Of a stretch of 64,000 nucleotides of DNA, positions 22,456-31,845 are shown one piece after another. A program made the translations under genes and the position numbers. A model generated the notes under the pieces. The model ran no database searches. It was not told where the DNA came from and was given only the letters and a program-made list of their open reading frames with translations. The stretch is taken from NCBI RefSeq assembly GCF_030538755.1, contig NZ_JAUNTJ010000016.1, forward strand, positions 1 through 64,000. Reading direction: 5' to 3'. This DNA is from Paracoccus sp. (in: a-proteobacteria) (GTDB lineage Bacteria; Pseudomonadota; Alphaproteobacteria; Rhodobacterales; Rhodobacteraceae). Position 1 is the stretch's first letter; every line of letters starts with the position of its first letter.

Positions 22456-22553
22456 AATTTTATGAAATCATGGGGAAAAAACTGCGGGTGATTAACTGAA
22501 CCTTGGGTATTTTCTGCAAATGTTCTGTCAAGGACGACAAGACAGGACAGGCC

Positions 22554-23084
22554 ATGACAATGTTTGCCACGGTTCCGCACAGCGGGTTTCATCAGCGCGA
22601 CGATCAGCTTTCGCAGCAGGAAACGGCGAATGCCGCCGCCTATCTGGAAACGCTGCAACTGCTTGACCGGATGCACCGGCTGATGATGGATCTTATCAAG
22701 GATGAATTCGAACGGCTGGGCCGCCACGATCTGAACCCGGTGCAGGCGCTGATCCTGTATAACCTCGGCACGTCCGAGGTGACGGCGGGCGAGTTGCGCT
22801 CGCGCGGGATGTATCAGGGGTCGAACGTATCCTATAACCTGAAAAAGCTGGTGCAGATGGGCTATGTGCATCACGAACGCTGCGATCAGGACCGGCGCTC
22901 GGTCCGGGTGCGGCTGACGGAATCGGGGCAGGCGGTGCGTGATGCGGTGCTGAACATGTTCAGCCGCCACGCCGAAGGGCTGGCCATGTCGGGGGTGCTG
23001 GATGATCCGCCGCTGCTGGCGGTGAACCTGCAAACCCGCCGCATCGAACGGTTCTGGGCCGAACAGATCCGCTATATCTATTGA
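22554..23084 (+). CDS. ldtR: MarR/LdtR-like winged-helix regulator
   Basis: A 176-residue MarR-family protein resembling LdtR, known in Liberibacter and Sinorhizobium as regulator of an L,D-transpeptidase gene. The winged helix spans NPVQALILYNLGTSEVTAGE, then LRSRGMYQGSNVSYNLKKLV, and RRSVRVRLTESGQAVRD. N- and C-terminal helices form the dimer interface. The start is ATG 22554 after CAGGACAGG; an upstream in-frame start at 22503 is less likely. An L,D-transpeptidase gene and its divergent DUF882 neighbour lie at 50.3-52.8 kb and are possible targets. Confidence 0.75.
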   Translation: MTMFATVPHSGFHQRDDQLSQQETANAAAYLETLQLLDRMHRLMMDLIKDEFERLGRHDLNPVQALILYNLGTSEVTAGELRSRGMYQGSNVSYNLKKLVQMGYVHHERCDQDRRSVRVRLTESGQAVRDAVLNMFSRHAEGLAMSGVLDDPPLLAVNLQTRRIERFWAEQIRYIY

Positions 23085-23156
23085 TTGTCGCTGCGTGCCG
23101 GGGGTCTTTTCCGCCCCCGCCCGATGCGCCATAGTCCCCGAAAGCGGAGGCATGTC

Positions 23157-23930
23157 ATGGCGGTTATCGACCTCAATTCCGATCTGGGCGAGGCTTTTGG
23201 CCCCTGGGCCATGGGGGATGACGCGCGCATTCTGGAACTGGTCACATCCGCCAATATCGCCTGCGGCGGTCATGCGGGCGACCCGGATGTGATGTTTCAG
23301 ACCCTGCGCCGCGCCGCCGATCTGGGGGTCGGCATCGGCGCGCATCCCGGCTATGCCGACCGGCAGGGCTTTGGCCGCCGCGTGATCCCGATGGCCCCGG
23401 ATGAAATCAGCCGCATGGTTGCGGCTCAGGTCGGGGCGTTGCAGGGTGTGGCGGCTTTGGCCGGGGTGCGGGTGGCCTATGTCAAGGCGCATGGCGCGCT
23501 GGCCAATCTGGCCGCCGCCCGGCGCGAGGTGGCCGATGCCGTGGCGCAGGCCGTGGCGGCGTTGCCCGGCGATCTGGCGCTGCTGGCGATTTCGGGGACC
23601 GAGCTGGAACCGGCAGGGCGGGCCGCCGGGCTGCGGGTGTTTTCAGAGATTTTCGCGGATCGCGGCTATCAGCCCAACGGCCAGCTTGTCCCGCGCGGCC
23701 AGCCCGGCGCGATGATCCATGACGCGGCGCAGGCGGCCGACCGGCTGTTGCGGTTTCTGGACAGCGGCCTGATGCCGGTGGTCGGCGGCGATCCCATCCC
23801 GCTGGCGGCGCAGTCGATCTGCGTGCATGGCGACAGCGCCGAGGCCGTGGCGATGGCGCACGAAATCCGCCTGCGCCTGACTGCGGCGGGCGTCGGCCTT
23901 GCACCCTTTTGCGGCACCGCGCAGGGATGA
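23157..23930 (+). CDS. pxpA: 5-oxoprolinase subunit A (LamB/YcsF family)
   Basis: PxpA works with PxpB and PxpC in ATP-dependent opening of 5-oxoproline (pyroglutamate) to glutamate. The 257-residue protein shows the family opening DLNSDLGEAFGPW, SANIACGGHAGDP, GAHPGYADRQGFGRR, and HGDSAEAV near the end. GGAGG precedes ATG 23157 by 6 bases. An out-of-frame ATG at 23152 is ignored. It overlaps pxpB by 4 bp, forming a compact pxpABC operon. Confidence 0.94.
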   Translation: MAVIDLNSDLGEAFGPWAMGDDARILELVTSANIACGGHAGDPDVMFQTLRRAADLGVGIGAHPGYADRQGFGRRVIPMAPDEISRMVAAQVGALQGVAALAGVRVAYVKAHGALANLAAARREVADAVAQAVAALPGDLALLAISGTELEPAGRAAGLRVFSEIFADRGYQPNGQLVPRGQPGAMIHDAAQAADRLLRFLDSGLMPVVGGDPIPLAAQSICVHGDSAEAVAMAHEIRLRLTAAGVGLAPFCGTAQG

Positions 23931-24607
23931 GCGGCTTTCCCCGGCTGATCGCGGTCGCCGATCACGCGCTGCTGATCGAATGGGCCGAGGCGCTGGACGA
24001 TGCCGCCCATGCGCAGGTGCTGCGGCTGGACCGGGCGCTGCAATCAGACCCCGCGCCGGGGCAGCAGACGGTGATTCCCGCCTATGTCAGCCTGCTGATC
24101 CAGTTTGACCCTCTGCACAGCGATCATGCGGCGGTGCAGGCTCATGCCCGGCGGTTGATGGCGCAGCCCGGCGCTGACAGTGCGCAAGGCAGGCTGCGCG
24201 AAGTGCAGGTCTGCTACGACGATGATCTGGCCCCCGACCTGCCCGAGGTTGCGGCCCGCAGCGGTATGACCCCGCAGCAGGTGATCGACTGTCACCTGTC
24301 GGGGGATTACCGGGTCTATATGTATGGTTTCGCGCCCGGCTATGCCTATCTGGGCGGCGTGCCGCAACCGCTGCAACTGGATCGCAAACCCGCGCCGCTG
24401 CGCGGCGTTCCGGCAGGCAGCGTCATCATCGCCGGGCTGCAATGTATCGTGACCACGCTGACGATGCCGACCGGCTGGTGGATCATCGGACGCTCGCCCA
24501 CGCTGATACTGGATGACGCCGCTGACCGGCCGTTTCTGTTCGAGGTGGGCGACCGCGTGCGCTTTCGCCGTATCAGCCGCGCCGATTGTCAGGTTGCCGA
24601 TGGCTGA
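23927..24607 (+). CDS. pxpB: 5-oxoprolinase subunit B (KipI family)
   Basis: A 226-residue protein of the allophanate hydrolase subunit 1 fold. It contains VQVCYDDDLAPDLPEVA, the conserved YRVYMYGFAPGYAYLGGVP block, PLRGVPAGSVIIAG and GWWIIGRSP. The B and C subunits form the module that acts on the phosphorylated or activated oxoproline. It starts in the pxpA stop and overlaps pxpC by 8 bp. Confidence 0.93.
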   Translation: MSGFPRLIAVADHALLIEWAEALDDAAHAQVLRLDRALQSDPAPGQQTVIPAYVSLLIQFDPLHSDHAAVQAHARRLMAQPGADSAQGRLREVQVCYDDDLAPDLPEVAARSGMTPQQVIDCHLSGDYRVYMYGFAPGYAYLGGVPQPLQLDRKPAPLRGVPAGSVIIAGLQCIVTTLTMPTGWWIIGRSPTLILDDAADRPFLFEVGDRVRFRRISRADCQVADG

Positions 24608-25589
24608 GGCGGTGTTTCGGGTCATCCACGCGGGGCCTTATGTCACCGTGCAGGACGGCGGGCGTTTGGGCTGGCAGCGGTTTGGCGTGACGGAATCCGG
24701 CCCGATGGATCGCGGCGCGGCAGCGATGGCGAATATCGCCGCCGGCAACCCCGCCGATGCGCCGCTGATCGAGGTGTCGATCGGCGGGCTGATTCTGGAA
24801 TGCGAGGCAGGGCCAGTGACCATCGCCATCGCGGGCGGCGGCTTTATCGTGACGCTGGACGGTGCGCGATTCGGGTCGTGGCAGGTGCTGACGGTGCAGG
24901 CCGGGCAGCGGCTGGTGATCCACCCCGGCACATGGGGCAGTTGGACCTGCCTTGCCTTTGCGGGTGAACTGGATTGCCCGCTTTGGCTGGGCAGCGCGGC
25001 GACGCATGGGCTGTCGGGCCTGGGCGGCGGACGGCTGGCCAAGGGCGATCTGCTGCGCATCCGCGACCTGCGCCGCCTGCCTGCCGCGCCGCGCGCGATC
25101 CCGTGCCCGGTCTGGGCACGCCCGCGCATGACGCTGCGCGCGACGCTTGGCCCGCAGGACCGGCACTTTACCCCGCAGGCCATCGCGGCGCTGCGTGACG
25201 GCACCTTTCGGCTGACCAGCGCCTATGACCGCATGGGCGTGCGCCTGTCCGGCCCGCCGCTGGATCTGGCCGGGGCGCTGTCGATCCCGTCCGAGGCGGT
25301 GCTGCGTGGCTCGGTTCAGGTGGCGGGCGACGGGGTGGCGACGGTTCTGCTGGCCGATCACCAGACGACCGGCGGCTATCCCAAGATCGCCACGGTGATT
25401 TCCGCCGATCTGGACGGATTCGCCCAATGCCGCAGCGGGCAGGCGGTGCGGTTCCGGCTGATCGACCCGGCCAGAGCGGTGGCGCAGACACGGGTGCGCG
25501 CGCGCGCAGTGCAGGCCACGCTGGCGCGGTTACGCCAGCAGGCGCAGCCCGATACCGCCGATGGCCGCGATGATGACCACCGCCCATGA
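24600..25589 (+). CDS. pxpC: 5-oxoprolinase subunit C (KipA family)
   Basis: A 329-residue protein of the allophanate hydrolase subunit 2/biotin-dependent carboxyltransferase fold. Key blocks are VTVQDGGRLGWQRFGVTESG, PMDRGAAAMANIAAGNP, SAYDRMGVRLSGPPL, and the late QTTGGYPKIATV. Its last 60 bp overlap the end of chrA on the other strand, an unusually long tail-to-tail overlap. The Arg/Gln-rich C-terminal about 25 residues look like read-through into sequence that encodes chrA and may be recent. Confidence 0.92.
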   Translation: MAEAVFRVIHAGPYVTVQDGGRLGWQRFGVTESGPMDRGAAAMANIAAGNPADAPLIEVSIGGLILECEAGPVTIAIAGGGFIVTLDGARFGSWQVLTVQAGQRLVIHPGTWGSWTCLAFAGELDCPLWLGSAATHGLSGLGGGRLAKGDLLRIRDLRRLPAAPRAIPCPVWARPRMTLRATLGPQDRHFTPQAIAALRDGTFRLTSAYDRMGVRLSGPPLDLAGALSIPSEAVLRGSVQVAGDGVATVLLADHQTTGGYPKIATVISADLDGFAQCRSGQAVRFRLIDPARAVAQTRVRARAVQATLARLRQQAQPDTADGRDDDHRP

Positions 25590-26792
25590 GGGCAGCCCCC
25601 ACGCGATCAGCAGCACGGCGCAGGCCAGTGCCAGCGCGAAATCCGGCATTCCGGCCACCGCGCTGGTGAAAACCGGCGAATACAGCGCGGCGCCCAGAAT
25701 GCCGACCACGGCGGCATTCGCCCCCTGCATCGCGGATTGCGCGGCGGGCTGGCGGCGAAAATCATCCCAGAACGGCAGCGCCGCGATCAGCAGCAGAAAG
25801 CCCGGCAGAAACACCGCCATCAGCGCGACGGCGGCACCGGCCAGCCCGGCAGGGGCGGCCACCGGCGCGCGGCCCAGCATTCCCGACAGCATCCCCGGCG
25901 CGGGTTGCACCGGCTCGGACATGGCACCCAGATAGGCGGCAAAGGTGAACAGCGGGCCGGGCACTGCCTGCGCCGCGCCGTAACCGGCCAGAAACTCATC
26001 CGCGCTGACCCAGCCGGGGCGCACGACCTCGGCTTCCAGCAGCGGCAGCACGACATGGCCGCCGCCAAACACCAGCGTCCCGGCCCGGTAAAAGGCGTCG
26101 CTTAACGCCAGCAGATGCCCGCCGCCTGCCATCAGCGGCAGCAGAAACAGCAACAGCGCAAAGGCGCTCAGCGCCGCCAGCCCGACGGGGCGCGACACCG
26201 GAACGGGCAGGGTCGCCGCGCCCTCGGGTGCCTGACCGCGCCGCAGCAGCAGGCCGGCCAGGCCGCCCGCGACGATGGCCGCGATCATGCCAGGCGGGCC
26301 GGGCAGAAACGCCAGCAGCGCCACGGCCAGCACGGCGATGGCGGCGCGTTCGCGGTCGGGGCACAGGCTGCGCGCCATGCCCCAGACGGCCTGCGCGACG
26401 ATGGCGACGGCGGCGATCTTCAGCCCGTGCAGCGCGCCTTGGCCCGCTGGTCCGTCCAGCCATGCCGCCCAGATCGCAAAGCCCAGCAGCAACAGCGCCG
26501 AGGGCAGCGTGAACGCCACAAAGGCCGCCGCCGCGCCCGCCCATCCGGCCCGTGTCAGCCCCAGCGCAAACCCGACCTGAGACGATGCCGGGCCGGGCAG
26601 AAACTGGCACAGTGCCACAAGGTCGGCATAGGCCCGGTCGCTTAACCATTTGCGGCGGGTCACGAATTCGTCGCGGAAATAGCCCAGATGCGCCACCGGC
26701 CCGCCAAAGGCGGTCAGGCCCAGTTTCAGGAAGGCGGCAAAGACCTCGGGGGCGGTGCCTTGGGTGCGGGTTGCGCGCGCTGGTCCGGCCAT
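25530..26792 (-). CDS. chrA: Chromate efflux transporter, CHR family
   Basis: A 420-residue membrane protein of the two-domain CHR family. Each half has a related motif: FGGPVAHLGYFRDEFV in the first and FGGGHVVLPLLEAEVV in the second; both halves also have a PGP motif (FLPGPASSQVG, AVPGPLFTFAAY). About ten to twelve hydrophobic helices are visible. Such proteins export chromate; other anions are possible. ATG 26792 gives the family start; the frame opens further to 26870 inside the preceding gene. Confidence 0.88.
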   Translation of the reverse strand: MAGPARATRTQGTAPEVFAAFLKLGLTAFGGPVAHLGYFRDEFVTRRKWLSDRAYADLVALCQFLPGPASSQVGFALGLTRAGWAGAAAAFVAFTLPSALLLLGFAIWAAWLDGPAGQGALHGLKIAAVAIVAQAVWGMARSLCPDRERAAIAVLAVALLAFLPGPPGMIAAIVAGGLAGLLLRRGQAPEGAATLPVPVSRPVGLAALSAFALLLFLLPLMAGGGHLLALSDAFYRAGTLVFGGGHVVLPLLEAEVVRPGWVSADEFLAGYGAAQAVPGPLFTFAAYLGAMSEPVQPAPGMLSGMLGRAPVAAPAGLAGAAVALMAVFLPGFLLLIAALPFWDDFRRQPAAQSAMQGANAAVVGILGAALYSPVFTSAVAGMPDFALALACAVLLIAWGLPSWAVVIIAAIGGIGLRLLA

Positions 26793-26847
26793 GGTCTGCC
26801 CCTGATTCCCGCAGTCGCGGGCAGGGTGGCGGGGCCGGGCGCGGGCG

Positions 26848-27873
26848 TCAACCCGCCGCCGGCCCGCCAAAGGCCGCCGGGCCAGCCATTGCCGCGCCGC
26901 CCTGCGCCGACCAGACCGGCGCGGCGGGCCATGTCAGCAGGGCGACCCGCTGCCCCGGCGTCAGGCTGGCAAAGGGGATCGGTCGGCCGCTGGCCGGGTC
27001 GATCAGCGCCAGTGCCTGCGGGGATGCGGCGATGGTCTGACCCGCGCGCCCCGCCGACAGCAGCACATCGGCAAAGCTGATCTGAACGGGCGGCGCGTCA
27101 CCGCCTTGCGCGCCGATCTGCGCGGCGGCGGGGTTCAGGTGCTGCACGCGCCCCGTGGTCAGCACCCGGCCCGGCAGCAGATCGCACAGCGCCGACACCG
27201 GCGCTTCGGCGGAATGCAGCGCCGCGCCGATGCGGGCCGACAGGCTGACGGTGCCCGCGATCACCGCTCGCTGCGCCTGCCCGCCGGTCATCGGGAACAG
27301 CGTGGTCATGGCGACGCCGCCCATCTCGGCGGTGGCGGTGCGGGCCAGCCCTTCGGCCCAGTCGTCCGATACGGTTTCGATGGTCAGGCTGTTGCCCTTG
27401 TCATCGCACAGCACCATCGGCGTGGCCGACACCCCGTGCAGCGCAAAGCCCGAGGCGCGCAGCCCCGGCAGCGCCCGTCCGGTGCCGTCGCCGTCGATCA
27501 GCGGCAGCCGCGCCGCCGCCGCAAGGGCCAGTGCCAGCGTCAGGTTCAGGCCAAAGGTGCCCGCGCAGATCACCGCGCTGGCCGGGCGGTCCAGCACCCG
27601 TTCCAGCACATGCAGCGCCTGCACCAGCTCGTCGCCCTGCGGCGGCTTTTCCGACAGGATGGCCGGGTCGCCCAGCATACAGCCGGGCACGACCAGCGCA
27701 TCCTCGGGCAGCGATTCGACCGCGACCAGCGGCACCGGCCCGTGCTGCGCGATCGCCTGCCGCGCCAGCAGCGCGCCGATCAGCGGATCGCCCCCGCTGC
27801 CGCAGGCCAGCAAGGCGGCCCCTTGCGCGATGGACTCGACATCATCGGCGGTGATGGTTCGGATCGGTTGCAT
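26848..27873 (-). CDS. DUF917 domain protein
   Basis: A 341-residue protein of the DUF917 family (COG3535). The N-terminal block ITADDVESIAQGAALLACGS, then GGDPLIGALLARQA, and LPLIDGDGTGRALPGL are typical. DUF917 proteins are regularly encoded next to hydantoinase/oxoprolinase-like genes, as here, but have no firmly known activity. It follows the hydantoinase-like gene after 14 bases on the same strand, so they should be made together. The C-terminus is rich in Ala, Gly and Pro. Confidence 0.85.
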   Translation of the reverse strand: MQPIRTITADDVESIAQGAALLACGSGGDPLIGALLARQAIAQHGPVPLVAVESLPEDALVVPGCMLGDPAILSEKPPQGDELVQALHVLERVLDRPASAVICAGTFGLNLTLALALAAAARLPLIDGDGTGRALPGLRASGFALHGVSATPMVLCDDKGNSLTIETVSDDWAEGLARTATAEMGGVAMTTLFPMTGGQAQRAVIAGTVSLSARIGAALHSAEAPVSALCDLLPGRVLTTGRVQHLNPAAAQIGAQGGDAPPVQISFADVLLSAGRAGQTIAASPQALALIDPASGRPIPFASLTPGQRVALLTWPAAPVWSAQGGAAMAGPAAFGGPAAG

Positions 27874-27887
27874 CGCGGTCTCTTTCG

Positions 27888-29225
27888 TTATCCGGCGTCG
27901 GGCTGGCCAAGCGCCACTGCGCGGATGCGCAGCATGGCGTCGGGCAGCGGCTGTTCGGTCATGTGGTGCAGCGTGACGGTATCGGCGCGCGCGCCCGCCG
28001 CAATGGCGGCTTGGGTGGCGCGTTGCCGGGCATCGGCGCGGGCCGATTCCGTGCTGAACTGGCCCAGAGGATAGATGCGGTCCGCCCGCCCCGACACCGG
28101 CGCGACAGCGGCCCCGATCGCGCGGGCCAGCGCGTAATAGGCGGGCTTGGGTCCGCGCCGTGTCAGCCGGGCGGGCAGGGTCACGCGCCCCGCCTCTTTG
28201 CCGACCAGCACCACGGGCAGGGTATCGGCGCTGAGGCTGGCCGCGATGTCCAGCAGCATCTGCCGGTCGGGCGGGGCGGTCAGCGGCAGGGCGATCACCT
28301 CGGCATGTGGGGCGGCAAGGCGCAGCCCGCCAAAGCGCGCGCTGCCATGGCCGGGGCGCGGCAGGCCGTCATGCAGCAGGCCGGCGGTCAGGCGCCACTG
28401 GTCCAGCTCGATCACGATGGCACCGGTCTGACCATACAGCCAGCCCGCGCCGGTGATGGCATTGGCCGCGCCCGAACCAAAGGTCTGCACCGGCTGGCGC
28501 ACTGCGCTGGCGGCATCCATCAGCGTGCCGTCGCCGCGCACCAGAAACAACGGCCCCACCAGCCCCGCCGAGGCCAGAGCCAGCGCAAGCTGCCCCAACC
28601 GGCGCTGTGTCACCTCGCGCAGCGACAGGTTCAGGATCGCCGTGCCCTCGCGCGCCAGCAGGCTGGGGCTGCCGATGGTGCCCGATTGCACGATGCGGGT
28701 GTCGGGCAGGTGCTGCGACAGGATCTCGGCCGCCTTCGCCTCGTCCCCGCCCGAGGGCGGCGCAAAGACCGAGGACAGCGCGACCGCCCCGACCTGCTTG
28801 GCGCGGATGTCGGCGGCGATCCGGGCAAGCCCCTGTTCCGAAAGGGCCGAGATGCGGCGTCCGTTGGTTTCCTGTCCGCCATGGGTCAGATACCAGTGCC
28901 CCCCGGTCGCCGCGCGCAGGTCAGCGGGCCAGTCGGCCATCGGCGGCAGCGAGGCCGTGGTCGGCAGGCACAGCCGCACCGCCGCCACCGGCGTCAGCCC
29001 GCCACGCCGCGACAGCGTTTCTTCGAACATCGAGGTGCCGATCATCACTGCCGCCACGGATGAGGGGCTGATGCCCTCGGTGGTCAGCAATTGCTGCAAG
29101 GCCGCCACCGCGCCCGATATGGCGTCGGGGCTGGTTTCAACCGTGGTGCCGCACAGAATCCGCTGGCCGCCGATCAGCACCACCTGCGTTTCGGCGGCAC
29201 GAATGTCGATGCCCGCGCGGATCAT
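27888..29225 (-). CDS. Hydantoinase/oxoprolinase family protein
   Basis: A 445-residue protein with an ASKHA-type N-terminal fold. RAGIDIRAAETQVVLIGG is a diverged nucleotide-binding opening, and MIGTSMFEETLSRRGGLTPV and a Gly-rich block GSGAANAITGAGWLYG are present. It is shorter than the HyuA subunit (about 700 residues) and pairs with DUF917 rather than HyuB, the common partner for this subfamily. Ring opening of a cyclic amide is the likely role; the substrate is unknown. The ATG is overlapped by the stop of a possible 22-residue leader ORF. Confidence 0.8.
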   Translation of the reverse strand: MIRAGIDIRAAETQVVLIGGQRILCGTTVETSPDAISGAVAALQQLLTTEGISPSSVAAVMIGTSMFEETLSRRGGLTPVAAVRLCLPTTASLPPMADWPADLRAATGGHWYLTHGGQETNGRRISALSEQGLARIAADIRAKQVGAVALSSVFAPPSGGDEAKAAEILSQHLPDTRIVQSGTIGSPSLLAREGTAILNLSLREVTQRRLGQLALALASAGLVGPLFLVRGDGTLMDAASAVRQPVQTFGSGAANAITGAGWLYGQTGAIVIELDQWRLTAGLLHDGLPRPGHGSARFGGLRLAAPHAEVIALPLTAPPDRQMLLDIAASLSADTLPVVLVGKEAGRVTLPARLTRRGPKPAYYALARAIGAAVAPVSGRADRIYPLGQFSTESARADARQRATQAAIAAGARADTVTLHHMTEQPLPDAMLRIRAVALGQPDAG

Positions 29226-29290
29226 GCCCGCGCGCCTTTTTGTTGTGCCGGAATGTGTTTTTCCGTCCCCGTTCGTCTTTGCCGGTTCAT
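29222..29290 (-). CDS. Possible 22-residue leader ORF
   Basis: An ATG with GAGGA just upstream opens a 22-codon frame (MNRQRRTGTEKHIPAQQK, then GARA) whose TGA overlaps the ATG of the hydantoinase-like gene. It is basic and polar, with no recognised homologue. The coupling geometry is what makes it plausible, but chance cannot be excluded at this size. Confidence 0.3.
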   Translation of the reverse strand: MNRQRRTGTEKHIPAQQKGARA

Positions 29291-29446
29291 GCCCGTCCTC
29301 TTTTTTGAAGGAAAGGATGGGTTGCCGATGGGGTATTGTTCAACCTGTCGGGCGGTCAGGTTTTTGACGAAAACGGTTAGGTTCTGTCAGTGTCATGCAA
29401 ATTAAACCAAACTATGAATTTAACGCGCCGTTGCGGGAAAAGACCG

Positions 29447-31810
29447 TCAGCCCAGCAGGCGGTGCGCCCGTGCGGCGGCTACGGCCTGAGCGCGCGATTT
29501 GCAGTTCAGTTTGCGATAAACATTAATCAAGTGAAACTTGACCGTCGCTTCGGACAGGCCAAGGGCCTTGGCGATGGCCTTGTTCGTCAAGCCTTCGGTC
29601 AGGGTTTCCAGAATCCGCAGCTCTTGCCGCGTCAGGCCGTGGTTGTCGGGGGGCGGCGAGGCGGGCCGGGTTTCGGTCAGCCAGCGCAGGGCGTTGCGGA
29701 TCGGCTCGGTCCGTTCCAGCCGGTCGCGCAACTGCCGCGCCGCCAGCATGTCGTTGATAAAGCCGCGTTCCTCGTTCAGCACGGTGCGGACACCCGATTG
29801 CCAGACCAGGGTCAGCACATGGATCAGCGTTGCGGCGGCGTCGTCATGGCGGTTCTGCCGATACAGGACAGAGGCCAGCCAGATTTCCGCCCCGGCGCGT
29901 TGGCGGGCGGTCAGGCCGGGGTTCATCAGAATGGCCTGAATCAGCCCGCTCAGCGCGGGCGGCGGCAGGCGGTCATGCGCCATCTGCCGCAGCCACAACT
30001 GCGCCATGGCCAGTTTGTCGGGGTGATCCAGCGTGGACAGATGCTGTTGCGTTGCCGTGCTGTCGGCATCGGCGCTGATGCTGCCGGGCAGCAGCCGCAT
30101 GCGGGCGGCGGCCTCTTGCCAGCGGCCACTGTTTTGCAGCAACGCCACCTCGCGGATGTTGGCCAGTTGCGGGATTGCGCCGTTGTGGTCCTGCCCCTGA
30201 CCCTGCCGCCAGCGTTCCAGAAACTGGCGGGCGGTCTGGGTGCTGTCATGTTCGCAAAGCGCCTGCGTGCCATAGATCAGCGCCAGTTCGGCAAGGGCGG
30301 GCCAGATTTCGGCCTGCGTCAGATCATCCATTTCGGCCAGCAAAAAGCGGGCCAGCGGTTCGGACTGGCCGGTTTCGCAGGCGATGCAGCTGTCCAGCAG
30401 CGTCAGGATGCGCTGGTCGCCGGGGCTGGTCCATGAGGTTGCCTTCAGCCCGGCGGCGGCATCGCGGGCATGGATGCGCGCCGTGGCCGGATCGCCGGTG
30501 GCCAGCGCGATGATCCCCCGGTTCAGCGCCGTGTAAAAGCCCAGCAGCGGGATCTCGCCCGCCGCAAAGTGGCGTGCCGCGCGGATGGCGCTGCGTTCGG
30601 CGGCGGCAAAGCGGCGGCGGCGGAACTGCGCCTCCATGATGGAATTATAGATCGCACCGCGCAGCAGGTGGCTGTGATCCGGCAGGTCGGCCAGCAGGTC
30701 ATAGGCGCGCTCGAAATAGGCGGCATTGGCGGGGGCGTCATCCCATGTTTCGAACAGCAGCCGAAAGACGCGGGTATCGTCGGACAGGGCGCGGTTGGCG
30801 CAAAAGGTGATCGGGCTAAGCGCCGCCGTGCCCCAGCGGGCGGCCATGATGCGCCGGCCAAGCGCCGGTTCGCCCTGTTTGACCGCCCGCAGCGCCCGGC
30901 AGATCACCAGCAGATCATCGCTTTCCAGCAGATCGGCGGGAAAGCCGTCCAGCATCCGGTCATGCGCATCGGCACCGTAGCGGTAAAAGAAAAACCAGCC
31001 GCCGCCATCGCGCAGCGCGGTCAGCGCGCGGTCATGCAGCCCGGCTGACTGAAGCGCCACAATGGCCTGCGGCAGATTTCCGGCGGCCATTTCGGCATTG
31101 GCCAAAGCGACAGGATTGCGGTCTGACAGCGCCGAGGCGATCGCGGCAGGCAGCAGTGGGCGCACCGCCGTCAGCACCGGATGCAGCGTTTGCGATTGCG
31201 GCGGGTAAGCAAAGGGCAGGCCGTGCAGCAGCGCGGGCGGCGGGGCCTTGCCCTCGATCAGTGCCCGCAGGGCGATCAGCCCGGTGACAGGCAGCGGTGC
31301 CAGCAGTTCCTGCCCCAGAAACTCGGCCAGCCGGTTCCGGTCGATCCCCGGCCAGCCCGCCAGCAGCGGCGGCACCAGACAGGGCCAGCCGCCGGTCATG
31401 GCGATGATGCGCGCGGCGTCGGGGTGCGGCGTCAGGTCATCGGCGGTAAACAGCAGGTCATCCGGCCCGATGCGCAACAGCCGGCCATAAAGCTCGACCC
31501 GCGCCAGCCCCGGAACCATCGTGCCGGGGCGGCAGGCAATGACCAGCCTGCAATCGGGCGGCAGATCGGGCAGGGCGCTGACGGCGGGCGTCCGGTCCAG
31601 ATCCCACAGCATCAGCGGGGCCGGGTCGGGCGGCGTCGCCCCCCGCTGAACCGCCACCCCGGTAAAGCGCGACAGAGCGGCCATGACCCATGACTTGCCA
31701 CAGCCAGCCGGGGCCTCGATCAGGGCGATCTGCTGGTCTGCATCCAGCAGCCGCGCGATCAGATGGTGCCGGGATACCCCATCCGCATCAATGTGAACCG
31801 GTTTGTTCAT
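29447..31810 (-). CDS. Large MalT-like LuxR-family regulator
   Basis: A 787-residue regulator. The N-terminus has a Walker A P-loop, IEAPAGCGKSWVM (about 31-43), and STAND-type ATPase features. The middle is helical, TPR-like. The C-terminus is a LuxR helix-turn-helix with LTRQELRILETLTEGLTNKA, then IAKALGLSEATVKFHLINVY. MalT-like proteins switch on catabolic genes on binding a small inducer and ATP. It lies directly upstream of the hydantoinase-like/DUF917 genes, which are probable targets. A 25-bp palindrome sits 36 bp before its own start. Confidence 0.85.
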   Translation of the reverse strand: MNKPVHIDADGVSRHHLIARLLDADQQIALIEAPAGCGKSWVMAALSRFTGVAVQRGATPPDPAPLMLWDLDRTPAVSALPDLPPDCRLVIACRPGTMVPGLARVELYGRLLRIGPDDLLFTADDLTPHPDAARIIAMTGGWPCLVPPLLAGWPGIDRNRLAEFLGQELLAPLPVTGLIALRALIEGKAPPPALLHGLPFAYPPQSQTLHPVLTAVRPLLPAAIASALSDRNPVALANAEMAAGNLPQAIVALQSAGLHDRALTALRDGGGWFFFYRYGADAHDRMLDGFPADLLESDDLLVICRALRAVKQGEPALGRRIMAARWGTAALSPITFCANRALSDDTRVFRLLFETWDDAPANAAYFERAYDLLADLPDHSHLLRGAIYNSIMEAQFRRRRFAAAERSAIRAARHFAAGEIPLLGFYTALNRGIIALATGDPATARIHARDAAAGLKATSWTSPGDQRILTLLDSCIACETGQSEPLARFLLAEMDDLTQAEIWPALAELALIYGTQALCEHDSTQTARQFLERWRQGQGQDHNGAIPQLANIREVALLQNSGRWQEAAARMRLLPGSISADADSTATQQHLSTLDHPDKLAMAQLWLRQMAHDRLPPPALSGLIQAILMNPGLTARQRAGAEIWLASVLYRQNRHDDAAATLIHVLTLVWQSGVRTVLNEERGFINDMLAARQLRDRLERTEPIRNALRWLTETRPASPPPDNHGLTRQELRILETLTEGLTNKAIAKALGLSEATVKFHLINVYRKLNCKSRAQAVAAARAHRLLG

Positions 31811-31845
31811 GCGGGGAAGTTAAGGCCCCTGCGCCGCACTGTCCA

